Source of the DNA: Sphingomonas hominis
GTDB lineage: Bacteria > Pseudomonadota > Alphaproteobacteria > Sphingomonadales > Sphingomonadaceae
Direction of reading: 5' to 3'
DNA length: 64,000 bases
Assembly (NCBI RefSeq): GCF_013328205.1
Contig: NZ_JABULH010000008.1
Coordinates: forward strand, 1-64,000
Under the pieces are notes generated by a model. The model was not told where the DNA came from, ran no database searches, and saw only the letters and a program-made list of their open reading frames with translations. Position numbers and translations under genes: made by a program. Shown here piece after piece: positions 8,602 through 16,970 of this stretch. Position 1 is the stretch's first letter, and each line of letters begins with the position of its first letter.

Positions 8602-9860
8602 CGTGCGTCCTTCGCATCGTTAGGCGCCGGGGCGGCGAGCCGTTCCAGCCGGGCCTGTGCGTCATGATAGGCGGCCAGCGCGTCGACCGCGGCCGCACGG
8701 GTGTCGGCAAGCGTGCGTTCGGCCTCGAGGAGATCCAACTGACCGAACTTGCCTTCGCGGTAGCCGATCCGCGCGATCCGCGAGGCTTCCTGCGCCGCGG
8801 CAAGCGTCGGTCCGGTCGCGTTGCGGGCTGTCGTCGCCGCATTCGCAACGTCGCCCTGTGCCGTGGCGATGGCCTGTTCCGCATCGAGCAGCGCGAGGCG
8901 GCGCTGCGCGTCCGCCTGGGTGCGTTGAGCAGAGGCCAGATCAACGGCCGCTCGGCCATTGTTGAACAGTGGCAAGGGCACCGACACGCCGAATACCGCG
9001 GCCGTATCGTTGGTCATCTCCAGCCTGCGTGCGGACGCGCTGATCATTACGTCGGGAACCCTCTGGCTTCTGGCAAGGCGGACCTGCGCCGTCGCCGTGG
9101 TGAGATCGGCCTGCACCGCCGCGGCCGTCAGCGTGCCTTCACTGCGCACCGGCAACCGTGGTCCTGCGCCTTCGATCCGGGCGAACCAGGCTGTATCCAG
9201 CGAGCTGGGGCCGCGCCCGATCAGCCGGGCAAGATTGCCGAGCGCCACTTGGGCGGATCGCTCCGCGCGCTCGGCCGCTCCTTCCGCATTCAGCCGAGCT
9301 ACGTCGGCGCGCTGCTCTTCGAGCGGTGAGGCGCGACCGGCCGCAACGCGAACCCGCGCTGCACGCAGTACCTCGTTTGCGATCCCGACCTGTTCGCGGG
9401 CGGTGACTACCCTGCGTTGCGACGCCGCGGCATCGTTATAGGCCTGCGTGACCCGCAACCGGAGATCGGCCTGTATGATTGCCGCTTCGAGCGACGCGCG
9501 GTCGAGTTGCGCATTGGCGACCGCGACGCGCGCGGACCGCTTGCCGCCGAGTTCAAGCGGCAAAGATACGCCGACCGTCGTTTCGGCCGAGCGCAGTCCC
9601 TTATAGATACCGGTGCCGGCGACGTTCTCGCTCATCGCGTCGAGCGACGGATTAGGCCGCAAGCCGGCGATCGAGCGTTGCGCTTGCGCCGCCTGAATGC
9701 CCGATCGGGAGACCTCGACCGCCGGCGATACTGCACCGGCCGCGGTAAGAGCTTCATCAAGGGTCAGCGGCGGTGCCGACGCCTCCGTGTCCTGTGCCTG
9801 TGCCGAGTTGCTCGACGCACAGGCTGTCGCGACCAGCACGGCCGCTATCATGCGCTTCAT
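8598..9860 (-). CDS. czcC: Outer-membrane efflux protein, TolC/CzcC family
   Basis: This is a TolC-family outer membrane factor of 420 residues, the exit duct of a tripartite metal efflux pump. It has an N-terminal signal peptide, two homologous OEP repeats with long coiled-coil helices, and motifs such as RPNPSLDAMSENV and VSVPLPLFNNGRA typical of CzcC-like proteins. It is followed with a four-base overlap by the czcB fragment. Since the adaptor is truncated and no inner-membrane RND gene is present, it would need partners encoded elsewhere. Upstream lie a small His-rich secreted protein gene and a cation diffusion facilitator gene, which fits a Co/Zn/Cd or Ni context. Confidence 0.85.
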   Translation of the reverse strand: MKRMIAAVLVATACASSNSAQAQDTEASAPPLTLDEALTAAGAVSPAVEVSRSGIQAAQAQRSIAGLRPNPSLDAMSENVAGTGIYKGLRSAETTVGVSLPLELGGKRSARVAVANAQLDRASLEAAIIQADLRLRVTQAYNDAAASQRRVVTAREQVGIANEVLRAARVRVAAGRASPLEEQRADVARLNAEGAAERAERSAQVALGNLARLIGRGPSSLDTAWFARIEGAGPRLPVRSEGTLTAAAVQADLTTATAQVRLARSQRVPDVMISASARRLEMTNDTAAVFGVSVPLPLFNNGRAAVDLASAQRTQADAQRRLALLDAEQAIATAQGDVANAATTARNATGPTLAAAQEASRIARIGYREGKFGQLDLLEAERTLADTRAAAVDALAAYHDAQARLERLAAPAPNDAKDAR

Positions 9861-9914
9861 TGTAGATGCTCCTGACGAACCAGTCTCAGGCGCCGGAAGG
9901 CGCCCGGTGCGTCG

Positions 9915-10247
9915 TCAGGCCTGTGGTGGTCGAAGCGCCGGGTCGCTCTGATGCGCAAGCCAGACCGGAGCCTTGTGGCTCGCAAATTCGGCCCAACTGT
10001 CGATCACGGCGACGTCGACACTATGCTCAGCGGGTGCGGCGACATGGTGGCCGTGACAGACGGTGTGATGATGAGGATAGCCCTTATCCGCATCCGCCGG
10101 CACCTCGTCGCAGTCGCCAGCCATGTGCATGATTGTGTTGACCTGAGAGGTCTCGATGCACCCGACGCCTTCCGTAGCCTCCGCCATGCCCGCCCAGCCG
10201 GTCAGGACCAGCATCAGACAGGCGAGAAAGGGCAGCAGCTTGCGCAT
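9915..10247 (-). CDS. Small secreted His-rich protein of the czc region
   Basis: The 110-residue product has a clear signal peptide (MRKLLPFLACLMLVLTG...) and a mature part containing GCIET, the Cys of AGDCDE, a histidine cluster YPHHHTVCHGHH and further His and Asp. These residues could bind metal in the periplasm. The start is taken at the ATG at 10247, which has AAGGAG seven bases upstream; longer in-frame extensions lack a binding site. It sits directly upstream of czcC on the same strand. No named family is recognised; a periplasmic metal-buffering role is inferred only from composition and neighbours. Confidence 0.65.
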   Translation of the reverse strand: MRKLLPFLACLMLVLTGWAGMAEATEGVGCIETSQVNTIMHMAGDCDEVPADADKGYPHHHTVCHGHHVAAPAEHSVDVAVIDSWAEFASHKAPVWLAHQSDPALRPPQA

Positions 10248-10327
10248 GAGCTTGCTCCTTATCATTCCGCGAGAATGGCGTGACCCGCGATCATCGGACG
10301 CTACCCGGCCAGCGTTGCGTTCGACTT

Positions 10328-10960
10328 TCATGAGCTGCCACCCATTTCTGCCAATGCACCTCGGGTAATCTCCCAAGCGGAGTGCAGGAACAGGACCGCA
10401 ATGATGCCGGCGACCGCGAGGTCGGGCCATGCCTTCCCGGTCCATGCCACCAGGCCGGCGGCAATGACGACGGCGATGTTGGCGAGCGCATCGTTCCGGC
10501 TAAACAGCCAGATAGCCCGTACATTGGCATCGCCCTCGCGAAACCGTGACAGGACGAGCGCCGCGCTGACGTTGACGATAAGGGCGACGATCCCGATGCC
10601 GCCCATCAGATCGGCGTCGGGTGCCACGGCGTTCATCGCGCGCCAGATGGCAAAGCCGATGACACCCAGACCCAGTGTTCCGAGGAACAAGCCTTGGGCG
10701 AGAGCGACCCTTGAACGGGCTGGCGCCGTCCAGCCCAACGCGATGAGGCCGAGCAATGAGATCGTGCCGTCGCCAATGAAGTCGAGCGCATCGGCTTTGA
10801 GCGCCTGACTGTCGGCGACGAATCCACCGACGATTTCGATCAGCCCGAAGCCCAGGTTCAGGAGGACCACGATCCATAGGGCACGCCGATAGGCAGCGTC
10901 GCGCTCCGCACGTTTCGTGTCGCCCGTGCAGCCGCACGTAGAGGATTCGCTTGCGCTCAT
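10328..10960 (-). CDS. Cation diffusion facilitator family transporter
   Basis: This 210-residue protein has a Cys-containing N-terminus (STCGCTG), about six membrane spans and the CDF layout, with DSQALKADALDFIGD in the second span and a second polar motif FSRNDALANIAVV in the fifth. CDF proteins exchange protons for divalent metals across the inner membrane. Zinc transporters such as CzcD or ZitB have His-x3-Asp in the metal site; here the second-span motif reads Asp-x3-Asp, which may alter metal choice. The usual C-terminal cytoplasmic domain is missing. It is transcribed divergently from a MerR-type regulator with a typical palindrome between them. Confidence 0.75.
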   Translation of the reverse strand: MSASESSTCGCTGDTKRAERDAAYRRALWIVVLLNLGFGLIEIVGGFVADSQALKADALDFIGDGTISLLGLIALGWTAPARSRVALAQGLFLGTLGLGVIGFAIWRAMNAVAPDADLMGGIGIVALIVNVSAALVLSRFREGDANVRAIWLFSRNDALANIAVVIAAGLVAWTGKAWPDLAVAGIIAVLFLHSAWEITRGALAEMGGSS

Positions 10961-10966
10961 CCCGCT

Positions 10967-10997
10967 CCGTTACGATCTACAGTCACTGTAGGAGCAA
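10967..10997 (-). promoter_or_regulatory. MerR-type promoter/operator of the CDF gene
   Basis: On the minus strand TTGCTC and TAACGG are separated by 19 bases, the overlong spacer expected of MerR-activated promoters. The spacer contains the perfect 15-base dyad CTACAGT-C-ACTGTAG (10977-10991). The CDF start codon lies only a few bases beyond the -10, so the leader must be very short. Confidence 0.65.
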
Positions 10998-11027
10998 GCG
11001 TAAAATTGCGAGGACCGCAGGGTGTTG

Positions 11028-11441
11028 ATGATCGGCGACATAGCGAAACGGACCGGGACCAAGGTCAACACGATCCGTTTCTACGAAGATATAGGCTTGA
11101 TGCCGGAGGCTGCGCGCACGGCAGGCGGGCGCCGCACCTATGGTGATGCGGAGGTTCGCCAGCTCGCTTTTATCCGTCACGCCCGTGATCTGGGGTTCTC
11201 GACTGACGAAATCCGATCCCTGATCGCTTTGTCGGCCAACCCCGATCAGGATTGTAAGGAAGCAGGCTCGCTCGCTCGCCGGCACCTTGCGAGCGTGGAA
11301 GACCGCATTGCCCGCCTGACGGCGCTCCGAAACGCATTGGCTGATGCGACACGGGATTGCGAGGGCGGCAGGATCGCCGATTGCCGGGTTATGGAAGCGA
11401 TCACGATGCCGGCTGATTTGGACAGCGGAACGCGGGTCTAA
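11028..11441 (+). CDS. MerR-family metal-responsive regulator (CadR/PbrR-like)
   Basis: A dimeric activator that distorts a 19-base-spacer promoter when metal binds. The N-terminal winged helix is standard (MIGDIAKRTGTKVNTIRFYEDIG), followed by the dimerisation helix. Three Cys at about residues 76, 111 and 119 match the spacing of metal-ligand Cys in CadR/PbrR regulators, so a thiophilic or divalent metal (Cd, Pb or Zn) is likely. The ATG at 11028 is preferred over in-frame GTG and TTG codons just upstream because it has AGGG at good spacing and matches the family N-terminus. The divergent palindrome points to the CDF gene as the main target. Confidence 0.85.
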   Translation: MIGDIAKRTGTKVNTIRFYEDIGLMPEAARTAGGRRTYGDAEVRQLAFIRHARDLGFSTDEIRSLIALSANPDQDCKEAGSLARRHLASVEDRIARLTALRNALADATRDCEGGRIADCRVMEAITMPADLDSGTRV

Positions 11442-11472
11442 GCTGCACATACGCAACTCCTGACGAAGCCCG

Positions 11473-12219
11473 TCAGGATTGCGGCGCTGTCGCGATGCTG
11501 GAGGGGTCCGTGGTGGTGTCGATCGGCATCCCGGCTTCCTTGCGCTCCGAATAGCGATCTACGAGTTGGGCAGTGTGTGGGCGCAGCAGTATCGTGAACC
11601 GCACCAGCTCCTCCATCACATCCACAATCCGGTCGTAATAGCTCGACGCCTTCATGCGCCCGGTGTCATCGAACTCGTTGAACGCCTTGGCGACGCTCGA
11701 CTGGTTCGGGATCGTCACCATCCGCATCCAGCGACCCAGCACGCGCAGCGTGTTGACGCTGTTGAAAGACTGTGATCCGGCCGACACCTGCATGACCGCG
11801 AGCGTGCGTCCCTGCGTCGGACGCATCCCGCCCATCGACAGCGGCAGATGGTCGATCTGCAGCTTCATGATGCCGGTGATCTGGCCGTGACGTTCCGGGC
11901 TGCACCACACCTGTCCTTCCGACCATAGAGACAGCTCGCGCAGCTCGTGGACGGCCGGATGGTCGTCGCGGGCATGTTGGTCGGGCAGCGGCAGCGTCGA
12001 TGGATCGAAGATGCGTGTCTCGCACCCGAAGAACCGGAGCAGGCGCGCCGCTTCCTCGACGCACAGCCGGGAGAAGGACCGTTCGCGCAGCGAACCATAG
12101 AGCAGAAGGATACGTGGCGCGGGATTGCACGGGCCGAGCCCGACAGCGGGTCGCTGGATGGCATAGGCGGGATCGAGCGCCGGTAGGGTATCGGGATCGG
12201 CGAGCGTGCGGAGCGGCAT
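11473..12219 (-). CDS. arsH: Arsenical resistance flavoprotein ArsH
   Basis: ArsH is an NADPH-dependent FMN reductase; in characterised cases it oxidises trivalent organoarsenicals to less toxic pentavalent forms. The sequence shows the flavodoxin-like fold with the FMN-binding motif [14 protein letters not shown], then [14 protein letters not shown] and the [17 protein letters not shown] segment characteristic of ArsH. The start is the ATG that overlaps the arsN2 stop by one base (TGATG), giving 248 residues, close to family length. It is the last gene of a tightly packed arsR-arsC-arsB-arsN2-arsH operon. Confidence 0.92.
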   Translation of the reverse strand: MPLRTLADPDTLPALDPAYAIQRPAVGLGPCNPAPRILLLYGSLRERSFSRLCVEEAARLLRFFGCETRIFDPSTLPLPDQHARDDHPAVHELRELSLWSEGQVWCSPERHGQITGIMKLQIDHLPLSMGGMRPTQGRTLAVMQVSAGSQSFNSVNTLRVLGRWMRMVTIPNQSSVAKAFNEFDDTGRMKASSYYDRIVDVMEELVRFTILLRPHTAQLVDRYSERKEAGMPIDTTTDPSSIATAPQS

Positions 12220-12653
12220 CAGAGAGCTTTCACGAGATAGGCGGCCGACGCGGGGCACAGTGCGGTGAATTCGCGCGATGCGGCGATGGCCGGGGGAGCA
12301 GCGCCGCGATCGGCATCGGCATAGCCGAGCGCCCGGAAGAATGGTGCGGCCGTGGTCGTCAGGAGGTGCAGGCGCTCCACCCCGAGGTCGTGTGCCTGTC
12401 GTTCGAGGTCGGCGACCAACACCCGCCCGAGGCCAAGTCGACGGCGATCGGGGACGACGACGATCGAGCGGAGCAAGCGGTCGGCCCCTGCTCCCTCGAG
12501 CCCACCGAAACCGACGAGGCTACCGGCCTCGATCCGGAAGAACAGGCGGCCGGGATCGGCGAGATCGGCACTCGGCAGGTTCGCGGCATCGAGCAATTGT
12601 GCCAAGCCAGCCAGACCGGCAGGTTCGAGCACCGTGGCGACCATTCTGGTCAT
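12219..12653 (-). CDS. arsN2: GNAT acetyltransferase of the ars operon, ArsN2-like
   Basis: This 144-residue protein has the GNAT acetyl-CoA signature [21 protein letters not shown] and the typical end ...[16 protein letters not shown] proteins in ars operons of this size are named ArsN; some acetylate the amino group of arsinothricin or related compounds, though which substrate applies here cannot be read from sequence. The start ATG overlaps the arsB stop by four bases (ATGA) and the stop overlaps the arsH start by one base, so it is translationally embedded in the operon. A longer in-frame extension upstream is only the antisense shadow of arsB. Confidence 0.82.
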   Translation of the reverse strand: MTRMVATVLEPAGLAGLAQLLDAANLPSADLADPGRLFFRIEAGSLVGFGGLEGAGADRLLRSIVVVPDRRRLGLGRVLVADLERQAHDLGVERLHLLTTTAAPFFRALGYADADRGAAPPAIAASREFTALCPASAAYLVKAL

Positions 12654-13936
12654 GCGATGCTGATCCTGATCGCAAGCCCCGCGAGCGTGATGAGCAGCAC
12701 CGGCACGGTGAGTGTCACGCCGACACGGAAGTAATAGCCCCATCCGATCCGCACGCCCTTTTGCCCGAGGACGTGGAGCCAGAGCAGCGTCGCGAGTGAG
12801 CCGATCGGCGTCAGCTTGGGGCCGAGATCGCAGCCGATCACGTTGGCATAGATCATCGCTTCCTTGATCGCGCCCGTGGCGTGGGTGGCGTCGATCGACA
12901 GCGCGCCCACCAACACAGTCGGCATGTTGTTCATCACCGACGACATAATCGCCGCGATCACACCCGTACCCAGCGCGGCGCCCCACACGCCGCCTTGCGC
13001 CGTGCGATCGAGCAGCGCCGCCAGATGGTCGGTCAGGCCGGCGTTCCGCAGGCCATAGACGACCAGGTACATGCCGAGAGAGAAGATCACGACCTGCCAG
13101 GGTGCGCCGCGCAGCACCTTGGCCGCTGAGATCACATGGCCGCGCCCCGCGATCACCAGCAACAGGATCGCGCCGGCAGCGGCGACGGCGCTGACCGGCA
13201 CGCCGAGCGGTTCGAGCAGGAAGAACCCGGCGAGCAGCAGCCCAAGCACGATCCATCCGGCGCGGAAGGTCGCGGCGTCGCGGATCGCGTCACGCGGCGT
13301 ACGTAGCGCGCCTACGTCATAATTCGCCGGTATGTCGCGCCGGAAGAACAGCAGCAGCGCGCCAAGCGTCGCTGCGATCGACACCAGGTCGACCGGCACC
13401 ATCACGGAAGCATAGTCGCCGAACCCGACACGAAAGAAGTCGGCCGACACGATGTTGACGAGGTTCGATACGACCAGCGGCAGGCTGGCGGTGTCGGCGA
13501 TGAACCCGGCCGCCATGACGAACGCCAGCGTCGCCTTGTCTCTGAACCCCAGCGCCCGCAGCATGGCGATGACGATCGGCGTCAGGATCAGCGCCGCCCC
13601 GTCGTTGGCAAACAGCGCGGACACGCCTGCGCCGAGCAGCACGATCAGGACGAACAGCCGGCGACCATGCCCGCCGCCCCAGCGGGCGACGTGCAGCGCC
13701 GCCCACTCGAAAAATCCGGCTTCGTCGAGCAACAGGCTGATGACGATGATCGCGACGAACGCGGCCGTCGCGTTCCAGACGAGGACCCATACCACCGGCA
13801 CGTCGGACAGGGTGACGACACCCGCGAGCAGCGCCACCACCGCCCCGCCCATCGCGCTCCACCCGATCCCGAGGCCCTTGGGTTGCCAGATGACGAGCGT
13901 GATCGTCGCGACGAAGATCAGGACGGCAAGGAGCAT
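12650..13936 (-). CDS. arsB: Arsenite efflux permease ArsB
   Basis: ArsB expels arsenite through the inner membrane, driven by the membrane potential. The 428-residue protein has about 11-12 membrane spans and family motifs [14 protein letters not shown], the span containing [15 protein letters not shown], and [14 protein letters not shown]. The start overlaps the arsC stop by one base (TGATG), and the stop overlaps the arsN2 start by four. No arsA ATPase gene is present, so the permease should act as a secondary transporter. Confidence 0.93.
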   Translation of the reverse strand: MLLAVLIFVATITLVIWQPKGLGIGWSAMGGAVVALLAGVVTLSDVPVVWVLVWNATAAFVAIIVISLLLDEAGFFEWAALHVARWGGGHGRRLFVLIVLLGAGVSALFANDGAALILTPIVIAMLRALGFRDKATLAFVMAAGFIADTASLPLVVSNLVNIVSADFFRVGFGDYASVMVPVDLVSIAATLGALLLFFRRDIPANYDVGALRTPRDAIRDAATFRAGWIVLGLLLAGFFLLEPLGVPVSAVAAAGAILLLVIAGRGHVISAAKVLRGAPWQVVIFSLGMYLVVYGLRNAGLTDHLAALLDRTAQGGVWGAALGTGVIAAIMSSVMNNMPTVLVGALSIDATHATGAIKEAMIYANVIGCDLGPKLTPIGSLATLLWLHVLGQKGVRIGWGYYFRVGVTLTVPVLLITLAGLAIRISIA

Positions 13937-14364
13937 CAGGCGACGCGCTGGCCCGACGCGTCCACCACCTGTTCGCCGTCTTCCTTGGCGAACGCGCCGA
14001 GCTGGCCGCTCGGCAGCAGATCAAGGACGGCTTCAGAAGGGCGGCACAACTCCACGCCGAGCGGCGAGACGACCAGCGGCCGGTTGATGAGGATCGGGTG
14101 TGCCATCATCGCATCGACCAGCGCATCGTCGGATAGCGACGTGTCGCCCAGGCCCAGCTCGGCATAGGGCGTCCCCTTCTCGCGCAGCAGCGCGCGGGGC
14201 GTCATGCCGGCGCGGTCGATCAGCTCGACCAGCAGCGCACGCGCGGGTGGGGTCTTCAGATACTCGACCACGTGCGGCTCGATGCCGGCGTTGCGAATAA
14301 GACCGAGCGTGTTGCGCGACGTGCCGCACTCGGGGTTGTGATAGATGACGATATCGACGGACAT
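13936..14364 (-). CDS. arsC: Glutaredoxin-dependent arsenate reductase ArsC
   Basis: ArsC reduces arsenate to arsenite with glutathione and glutaredoxin as electron donors. The active-site loop [11 protein letters not shown] places the nucleophilic Cys at residue 13, and Arg residues downstream in [19 protein letters not shown] match the arsenate-binding arginines of the R773-type family. The ATG at 14364 was chosen because the family begins just before the first beta strand. The gene follows arsR by 11 bases and overlaps arsB by one. Arsenite made here would be exported by ArsB. Confidence 0.92.
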   Translation of the reverse strand: MSVDIVIYHNPECGTSRNTLGLIRNAGIEPHVVEYLKTPPARALLVELIDRAGMTPRALLREKGTPYAELGLGDTSLSDDALVDAMMAHPILINRPLVVSPLGVELCRPSEAVLDLLPSGQLGAFAKEDGEQVVDASGQRVA

Positions 14365-14375
14365 GGGACGTCCTT

Positions 14376-14708
14376 TCAGCAGCAGGGGGTGAGTTCGGCG
14401 ACGAGCGGCGCGCACAGCTCCGCATTGCCGGCGCAGCAGTCCTTGACGAGGAACAGCGTCAGCGCGCGCAGGCCGTCCAGATCGGCGCGATAGATGATCG
14501 ATCGGCTATGGCGTTCCGATTGGACCAGTCCCGCGCGAGCAAGAATGCCGAGGTGCGCCGACATGGTATTTTGCGGCACGTCGAGCTGGCGGGCGATATC
14601 ACCCGCAGCCATGCCGTCCGGCTCGTGCCGCACCAACAGGCGGAACACGTCGAGCCGTGTCCCTTGCGCAAGCGCGCCTAGCGCAGCGATAGCCGAATCG
14701 TTTTCCAT
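14376..14708 (-). CDS. arsR: ArsR-family arsenic-responsive repressor
   Basis: This 110-residue winged-helix repressor should bind the operator over its own promoter and release it when As(III) binds. The DNA-recognition helix is in AAGDIARQLDVPQNTMSAHLG. Cys residues sit at 91-92, 99 and 109-110; the C-terminal cluster CCAGNAELC plus the final CC resembles the atypical C-terminal As(III) sites of some ArsR proteins rather than the CVCDL site in the recognition helix of R773 ArsR. The ATG at 14708 lies at the predicted transcription start, so the mRNA is probably leaderless. First gene of the ars operon. Confidence 0.88.
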   Translation of the reverse strand: MENDSAIAALGALAQGTRLDVFRLLVRHEPDGMAAGDIARQLDVPQNTMSAHLGILARAGLVQSERHSRSIIYRADLDGLRALTLFLVKDCCAGNAELCAPLVAELTPCC

Positions 14709-14743
14709 ATATCCAGAATAGACGATATATTGGGCTTGTCCAG
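14707..14743 (-). promoter_or_regulatory. ars operon promoter with overlapping operator
   Basis: On the minus strand CTGGAC (14743-14738) and TATTCT (14720-14715) are separated by 17 bases, a good sigma-70-like pair. The inverted repeat ATATATC/GATATAT (14707-14713 and 14724-14730) straddles the -10 and reaches the arsR ATG, where a repressor would block transcription. Confidence 0.6.
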
Positions 14744-14838
14744 TTTTGCGCACGCTGTCTCGCCGTCAGCACTTGCCGGAATGGCAATAACGGCCATGCG
14801 GGATTGATCGCGCCAGTCGTCGATCCGGCGCCGGCCTC

Positions 14839-15768
14839 TCACATCGCCGATACGGGTGGTTCCAACGTGCCCAGCCAGGCAACGAGCGCCAGGATCGTGA
14901 TGGCGCAGCCACCCTCGATCGCGAGACTGCGCAGCAGAGTGCCGAGTGCGCCGCGAAGATCGGCCGCGGCGATCGAGCGCTCGAGAGCCGGTGTCAGCCG
15001 GAAGCGATTAAGCGACGCGAGCCCCAGCATCGCGCCCAACAGCGCGAGTTTGGCGAGAAGAAGCTGGCCGTAGAGGGTGTCGGGAAGGCGCTGCAGATTG
15101 CCGACGCCAACCAGCAGCCAGCCATTCACCAGACCCGTTACCACGATCGTGCCGACCAGAATCGTACCCGCGAGACCGAAGCCGTGCAGTGCGCGATGGC
15201 TCAGTCGGAGATGGGCGACGTCGACGCGACTAGGCGCACGCGTGACGAGCAGCGTCAGACCGAGCAGGGCGCCGACCCAGGCGCCGGCTGCCCATAGGTG
15301 CAGAATATCCGCCAGTAGATGAACCCAGCCGGTCGCACCCTCGTCCATTGCGCCGTGACCCGTCCAGGCGAGCGTTGCGAGCGCGATCCCCGCCGCGACC
15401 GCAACCAGGCCGAGCGGAGCGGTCCGTCCTCGCGCGATCAGCGCGAAAATGGTCCCGACCACCAGCGCGATCATGCGAGTTTCCCACGCCGTGCCCGTCG
15501 CAGATCTGGTAAGCAGCATTCCGATCGCCTCGCGGTCGACCGGCCAGGGCGGCGCCCCTGCCATCGCCGCAGCGAGGAGCGCGAGAGCGATGCAGGAGAA
15601 CAGGAGCCCCAGCAGGCCGCATCCGACGAGCCACGGGCGTAAGGCGATGGCGTCCGCGCGTTCGCCGCCCTTGAGGCCGTAGAGGCCGAAGGTCGATAAG
15701 CCGAACAGGCCACTCAGCGTCATGTAGAGCGCAAAGCGAACCGCGATCAGCGGCCAGTCGGCGTCCAC
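14839..15768 (-). CDS. copD: CopD family copper resistance membrane protein
   Basis: CopD is an inner-membrane protein that works with periplasmic CopC in copper handling. The 309-residue product has about eight membrane spans and conserved His-containing motifs TGHGAMDEGATGWVHLLAD and LHLWAAGAWVGALL that match the family. It starts with GTG one base after the copC stop, so the two genes are co-transcribed. The promoter upstream of copC carries the ECF-type motif shared by the copper genes on the other strand. Confidence 0.88.
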   Translation of the reverse strand: MDADWPLIAVRFALYMTLSGLFGLSTFGLYGLKGGERADAIALRPWLVGCGLLGLLFSCIALALLAAAMAGAPPWPVDREAIGMLLTRSATGTAWETRMIALVVGTIFALIARGRTAPLGLVAVAAGIALATLAWTGHGAMDEGATGWVHLLADILHLWAAGAWVGALLGLTLLVTRAPSRVDVAHLRLSHRALHGFGLAGTILVGTIVVTGLVNGWLLVGVGNLQRLPDTLYGQLLLAKLALLGAMLGLASLNRFRLTPALERSIAAADLRGALGTLLRSLAIEGGCAITILALVAWLGTLEPPVSAM

Positions 15769-15769
15769 C

Positions 15770-16141
15770 TTACTTCACTGCGAAGGCGATATTGCCGGTG
15801 ACGCGGTGCGTGTCGGCCGAGACGACATGCCATGCGACGCTATAGCGTCCTGCGGCGAGCGGCGCCTTCGGCGTGACGACGAGGGTGCGGCCATCTCCGC
15901 CGACCGCGGCCGCGGCGGTGACCTTCATCGGTGCATGCTCGGTGCCGCCATGACCGGTCATCACGAGGTCCGCGCCCGAAAACTTCGGCATCAGCTTCTC
16001 GCTGAAACGAAGCGTGATGCGCGCAGGCTTGGCGACGGTCGCGTTCGCTGCCGGCGAGGCCGACAGGAGCTTGGGATGAGCCTGGGCGGCGCCGGCGATG
16101 CCGAGAAGGGCCAAGGTGGCAGGCAGGAAGATGCGACGCAT
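15770..16141 (-). CDS. copC: Periplasmic copper-binding protein CopC
   Basis: CopC is a periplasmic beta-sandwich copper carrier. The 123-residue protein has a signal peptide ending ...GAAQA, so the mature protein begins with HPKLLSASPA, placing the family's N-terminal His in the Cu(II) site. The C-terminal WHVVSADTHRVTGNIAF contains the second conserved His/Asp/His group. The ATG at 16141 gives the typical length. It is the first gene of copCD and is divergent from the cnrYXH-like operon, with two facing ECF-type promoters between them. Confidence 0.92.
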   Translation of the reverse strand: MRRIFLPATLALLGIAGAAQAHPKLLSASPAANATVAKPARITLRFSEKLMPKFSGADLVMTGHGGTEHAPMKVTAAAAVGGDGRTLVVTPKAPLAAGRYSVAWHVVSADTHRVTGNIAFAVK

Positions 16142-16171
16142 GGGGCTACTCCGTGAGGTTCGTGCTCTATT

Positions 16172-16197
16172 TACGCGGCCCGATCGCCCACCCCTCA
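16172..16197 (-). promoter_or_regulatory. ECF-type promoter of copCD
   Basis: Minus-strand TGAGGG, 14 bases, then CGCGTA. It is one of five sites with identical spacing in the copper region. It ends about 30 bases before the copC start and faces away from the next site, with 8 bases between their -35 elements. Confidence 0.75.
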
Positions 16198-16205
16198 CCG
16201 CCGCA

Positions 16206-16231
16206 TGAGGGATGATGGGCAGCCTCGCGTA
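16206..16231 (+). promoter_or_regulatory. ECF-type promoter of the cnrYXH-like operon (autoregulatory)
   Basis: TGAGGG, 14 bases, then CGCGTA, about 30 bases before the first gene of the sensor/sigma operon. It is back-to-back with the copC promoter. A sigma-dependent promoter here would give positive autoregulation. Confidence 0.75.
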
Positions 16232-16260
16232 TCGAATGCTAGAGGGGTGGAGTGGAAAGC

Positions 16261-16533
16261 ATGGAAGATCTGGACAGAGCATTGGCGAGGCTGGCAGGCG
16301 CACCTGTCCCTGCCGCGCTGGAGGGGATCGAGGATCAGGTCCTCGCCCGCATCGGCACGCGCCCTGTCGTGCGCCAAGCCGGGCTCGGCCTCGGCGCGGT
16401 GACGATCGCGGCGCTCGCGATGGGCGTGATCGGCGCGGAGCTGCCGGCGACCGCCAGCCCGGCGGTATCGCTCGCTCCGTTAGGGGGCGCATCGCCTCTC
16501 GCGCCGTCGAGCTTGCTGATCGGCGAACCATGA
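16261..16533 (+). CDS. Putative membrane anti-sigma factor, CnrY-like
   Basis: This 90-residue protein has a short acidic N-terminal region (MEDLDRALARLAGAPVP), one membrane span near residues 45-62, and a short periplasmic tail. CnrY of Cupriavidus metallidurans is about the same size, has the same single-span layout and sits in the same gene order (anti-sigma, metal sensor, sigma). Sequence similarity to CnrY is not obvious to me, so the call rests on topology and context. The ATG is preferred over a GTG at 16252 because GGAG lies eight bases before it. Its stop overlaps the sensor start (ATGA). Confidence 0.65.
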   Translation: MEDLDRALARLAGAPVPAALEGIEDQVLARIGTRPVVRQAGLGLGAVTIAALAMGVIGAELPATASPAVSLAPLGGASPLAPSSLLIGEP

Positions 16534-16970
16534 CCTCGACCAGGCGCCTCCTTTTCTGCGTCCTCTTAGCCTTCCTGGCGGCGATCGGAGGCGTGTTCGT
16601 CGGACGAGCGCTGTTGCCCCAGCCCAAGCAGCCCGGCGCGGCGCTCCACGAGGTGCTGCACCACAAGCTCGCGCTCGATGCCGACCAGCAGGCCCGGTTG
16701 AAAATTCTGGAAGACCGTTTCGCGGTGCAGCGGCGTGCGCTCGAACTCGAGCTGCGCGCCGCCAATGCCCACCTCGCCGAGGCGATCGAAGCCGAACACG
16801 GCAATGGCCCGCGGGTCACGGCTGCGGTCGATCAGAGCCATGCCGCAATGGGCGAGCTGCAGAAGGCGACGCTCGCGCACATCTTCGCCATGCGGCAGCT
16901 CCTGCGGCCCAATCAGACATCCCAATTCGACGACGCGGTGGTGAAGGCGCTCACCGACGGCCAGGGGTGA
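16530..16970 (+). CDS. Periplasmic heavy-metal sensor, CnrX-like
   Basis: This 146-residue protein has an N-terminal membrane anchor (residues 7-27) and a helical periplasmic domain. The ligands of the CnrX metal site (His42, His46, Glu63, His119, Met123) all have counterparts here with a constant offset of two: His40, His44, Glu61, His117 and Met121. In the Cnr model metal binding alters CnrX contacts with the anti-sigma factor and frees the sigma factor. The gene overlaps both neighbours by four bases. Its neighbours are copper genes, so copper may be the signal here, but the ligand set alone does not distinguish Ni, Co and Cu. Confidence 0.82.
   Translation: MTSTRRLLFCVLLAFLAAIGGVFVGRALLPQPKQPGAALHEVLHHKLALDADQQARLKILEDRFAVQRRALELELRAANAHLAEAIEAEHGNGPRVTAAVDQSHAAMGELQKATLAHIFAMRQLLRPNQTSQFDDAVVKALTDGQG

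Noticed and set aside
12654-13256. Long N-terminal extension of the ArsN2 frame
   Set aside because: It runs in antisense phase within arsB on the same strand and is Arg/Ala-rich low-complexity; the ATGA overlap with arsB marks the true start.
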